The translations under genes were made by a program, and so were the position numbers. A stretch of 64,000 nt of DNA, from contig JAEZXC010000066.1 in NCBI GenBank assembly GCA_023442845.1, positions 1 to 64,000 on the forward strand, in the 5' to 3' direction. The DNA comes from Actinomycetes bacterium. Its GTDB lineage: Bacteria; Actinomycetota; Actinomycetes; Actinomycetales; Demequinaceae. Below are positions 62,336-64,000 of this stretch, in pieces (the stretch's first letter is position 1; the number at the start of each line of letters is the position of its first letter). The notes beneath the pieces are model-generated. The model was not told the origin of the DNA and made no database searches. It was given only the letters and a program-made list of their open reading frames with translations.

Positions 62336-64000
62336 GTGGAGTTCGACACCCTCGCCGAAACAGGCGAGAGGGGGAAGAGCGACCCACACGTCGCGACGAC
62401 CCCCGCCATAGATAGCAAGAGCGACGGATCCGTACCGGATCCGACGCCAAAAGCCGCACCCACACCGCAACCAAAGCGGCGACGCCGGCAGTGGGGTGCA
62501 GAAAAGCCACGCCCGGCCTTGCCGATGCGCGAGAAGCCAGCTGCGACGTCGGCCACATGGCTCGGCGGCCTCGCCATGGCCGTCACAGTCGTCGCGTGGG
62601 CGACTTACATCGTCCAGGTAACCGTGTCGCGCTTCATTGACGACGGCTTCAGTGATAGCCGGCTCGTCATCGAGACCATTCTTTACGCCGGGATCATGAC
62701 GCTGCTGTTGCTCTCGGCGCTCATGTACCTCCTTGCTCGTCAAGGCGCGCTTTATCGCTCCCGTAGTCACGTCCGCGTACCGCGCGCCGAGATCGATGCA
62801 CACATGGGCGACGCACGCCCGTCGATGACCGTATTGGTGCCCTCGTACGCGGAAGAGCCGTCCGTTGTGCGCTCGACGCTCATGTCGGCCGCCTTGCAGG
62901 AGTACCCGGGCATCCACATCGTTTTGCTTATTGACGACCCGCAGAATCCCACGACGGAAGCGGCCCGCAAGAGCCTCGAAGGCTGCCGGGCACTCCCGGA
63001 TGAGATTGAGGCGCTGTTGCGTGAGCCCTACCAGCGCTTTGCCGCCTCACTTGAGATTCATGAAGCGGCGGCGGCTCGTGGGGGTGCGAGTACGGCCGAC
63101 GATGTGCGTGGGCTCGCGCTTGACTTCCGGTGGGCGGCGGCATGGTTGCGCGAACAGGCCGAGGCGTATCCGCGCTACAACCATGCCGACGATTTCTTCG
63201 TCAACGAGGTGTACATCGCCCTTGCGAAGGACTTTGAGACGACAGCGGGAGCTTTGTTTGGCGCCCTTGACGAGGGGGCCAACGTGCCCGCTTCGCGCAT
63301 AGCGCAATTCTGCCGACGCCTTGTGTGGACATTTGACGCCACTCTCACCTCCTTTGAGCGCAAGGCGTACGCGCACTTGCCGCACGACGCGAACAAGGCG
63401 ATGAACCTCAATGCGTATATCGGGCTCATGGGGAGCCGGAAACGCGCAGTTGAGACGCGTCTGGGTGTCGTGTTACGTGACGCGGGGGATGCTCAAGGGG
63501 ACGACGTCATCGAGTTCCCGGACACTACCTATCTGCTGACGCTTGATGCTGACTCGGTGTTGCTTCGTGAGTACTGCTTGCGGCTCGTCCACCAACTTGA
63601 GTTGCCGGGGAATGAACGGATCGCGGTGATCCAAACGCCCTACTCAGCGTTCCGCGGCGCCGACACTCGTCTCGAGCGGATTGCCGGGGCAACCACCGAC
63701 ATTCAGCACATCCTTCATCAAGGTCTGACGCACTTTGACGCCACGTTCTGGGTGGGCGCGAACGCCGTCATCCGGAAGGTGGCACTCAACGACATCGTCG
63801 AGACCACCTACGTGAAGGGTCAGCCGGTTCACCGTTACGTTCAAGACCGCACGGTCATTGAGGACACGGAATCGAGCATCGATCTTGTCGAGAATGGCTG
63901 GAGTCTGTACAACTACCCCGAGCGTCTCAGCTATAGCGCGACGCCACCGGACTATGGCTCTCTCGTCGTTCAGCGTGCGCGATGGGCAAATGGTGGCCTC
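62336..64000 (+). CDS. Processive family 2 glycosyltransferase, cellulose-synthase-like (C-terminally cut by window end)
   Basis: The 555 codons present begin at GTG 62336, which has AGGAG 8 bases upstream. Residues 1-80 are disordered and basic/Pro-rich, and two membrane helices lie near 84-105 and 118-138. The GT2 domain starts at VLVPSYAEEPSVVRSTL with the first acidic motif IDD (Asp200-Asp201). The DxD motif is Asp404-Ala-Asp406, followed by WVGANAVIRK, the catalytic-base motif VIEDTESS and QRARW. The long stretch of about 200 residues between IDD and DxD is unusual for cellulose or hyaluronan synthases. Product unknown; later membrane helices and any PilZ domain are beyond the window. 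Confidence 0.85.
   Translation, partial: MEFDTLAETGERGKSDPHVATTPAIDSKSDGSVPDPTPKAAPTPQPKRRRRQWGAEKPRPALPMREKPAATSATWLGGLAMAVTVVAWATYIVQVTVSRFIDDGFSDSRLVIETILYAGIMTLLLLSALMYLLARQGALYRSRSHVRVPRAEIDAHMGDARPSMTVLVPSYAEEPSVVRSTLMSAALQEYPGIHIVLLIDDPQNPTTEAARKSLEGCRALPDEIEALLREPYQRFAASLEIHEAAAARGGASTADDVRGLALDFRWAAAWLREQAEAYPRYNHADDFFVNEVYIALAKDFETTAGALFGALDEGANVPASRIAQFCRRLVWTFDATLTSFERKAYAHLPHDANKAMNLNAYIGLMGSRKRAVETRLGVVLRDAGDAQGDDVIEFPDTTYLLTLDADSVLLREYCLRLVHQLELPGNERIAVIQTPYSAFRGADTRLERIAGATTDIQHILHQGLTHFDATFWVGANAVIRKVALNDIVETTYVKGQPVHRYVQDRTVIEDTESSIDLVENGWSLYNYPERLSYSATPPDYGSLVVQRARWANGGL

Noticed and set aside
1..64000. CRISPR arrays, insertion sequences, prophage genes
   Set aside because: No regularly spaced repeats, transposase, integrase or phage structural motif was found.

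Overview
The window holds two unrelated actinobacterial genomes fused inside one sigma-factor gene. Bases 1 to about 25,220 look like a Corynebacterium (Mycobacteriales) chromosome. GC is moderate, and the gene order follows the Mycobacterium tuberculosis Rv2671-Rv2710 block as I know it: RibD-like reductase, aftC, msrB, then hemQ, hemY and hemE, DUF3000, RNase D, TRAM methyltransferase, DUF3710, dut, DUF3093, DUF4193, cei, suhB, ppgK, sigA, DUF3039, DUF3099, dtd and sigB. Bases from about 25,310 to 64,000 are higher in GC and read like a Micrococcales-type actinobacterium. They begin in the C-terminal half of a principal (HrdB/SigA-type) sigma factor and run through parE, thrE, parC, sepH, suhB, DUF4193, dut, two TrkA proteins, an APC permease, a TRAM methyltransferase, acnA, dxs, RNase D, DUF3000, gnd, zapE, treZ, treY, a tRNA cluster, pabB, pabC, a diguanylate cyclase and a truncated family 2 glycosyltransferase.

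Both halves carry the same conserved actinobacterial neighbourhood, and the second copy runs in mirror order. Seven normally single-copy markers therefore appear twice: sigma factor, suhB, DUF4193, dut, TRAM methyltransferase, RNase D and DUF3000. The gene spanning the join (24,825-25,814) starts as corynebacterial SigB and ends as another genus's principal sigma factor. I read this as an assembly or binning chimera at a near-identical sigma region 2 stretch, not as a natural recombinant.

Layout, first half: ferritin and divergent envelope/redox genes (1-3,237); the coproporphyrin-dependent heme cluster hemE-hemY-hemQ on the minus strand (3,329-6,805); RNA and nucleotide metabolism and envelope small proteins (6,940-13,468); suhB, ppgK and sigA (13,478-17,203); a DASS anion transporter, a DUF4190 membrane protein, a helicase coupled to DUF3039, a methyltransferase and dtd (17,564-24,688). 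The hairpin terminators I could see are in this half.

Second half: small transporters and acetyltransferase (25,814-28,037); topoisomerase IV genes flanking threE-type exporter thrE (28,114-34,437); DUF5998, phosphodiesterase and cell-division gene sepH (34,538-37,263); suhB, DUF4193, dut, OB-fold and DUF3159 (37,336-40,046); potassium-uptake regulators and permease (39,976-43,251); TRAM methyltransferase, aconitase and DXP synthase (43,248-49,218); RNase D and DUF3000; gnd; zapE; trehalose synthesis from maltodextrins (treY-treZ); folate genes pabB-pabC bracketed by two near-identical inverted tRNA-Val genes; and a diguanylate cyclase beside a cellulose-synthase-like glycosyltransferase. That last pair is the best candidate for a less-described functional module: a possible c-di-GMP-linked exopolysaccharide system. 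I found no CRISPR array, prophage or insertion sequence.
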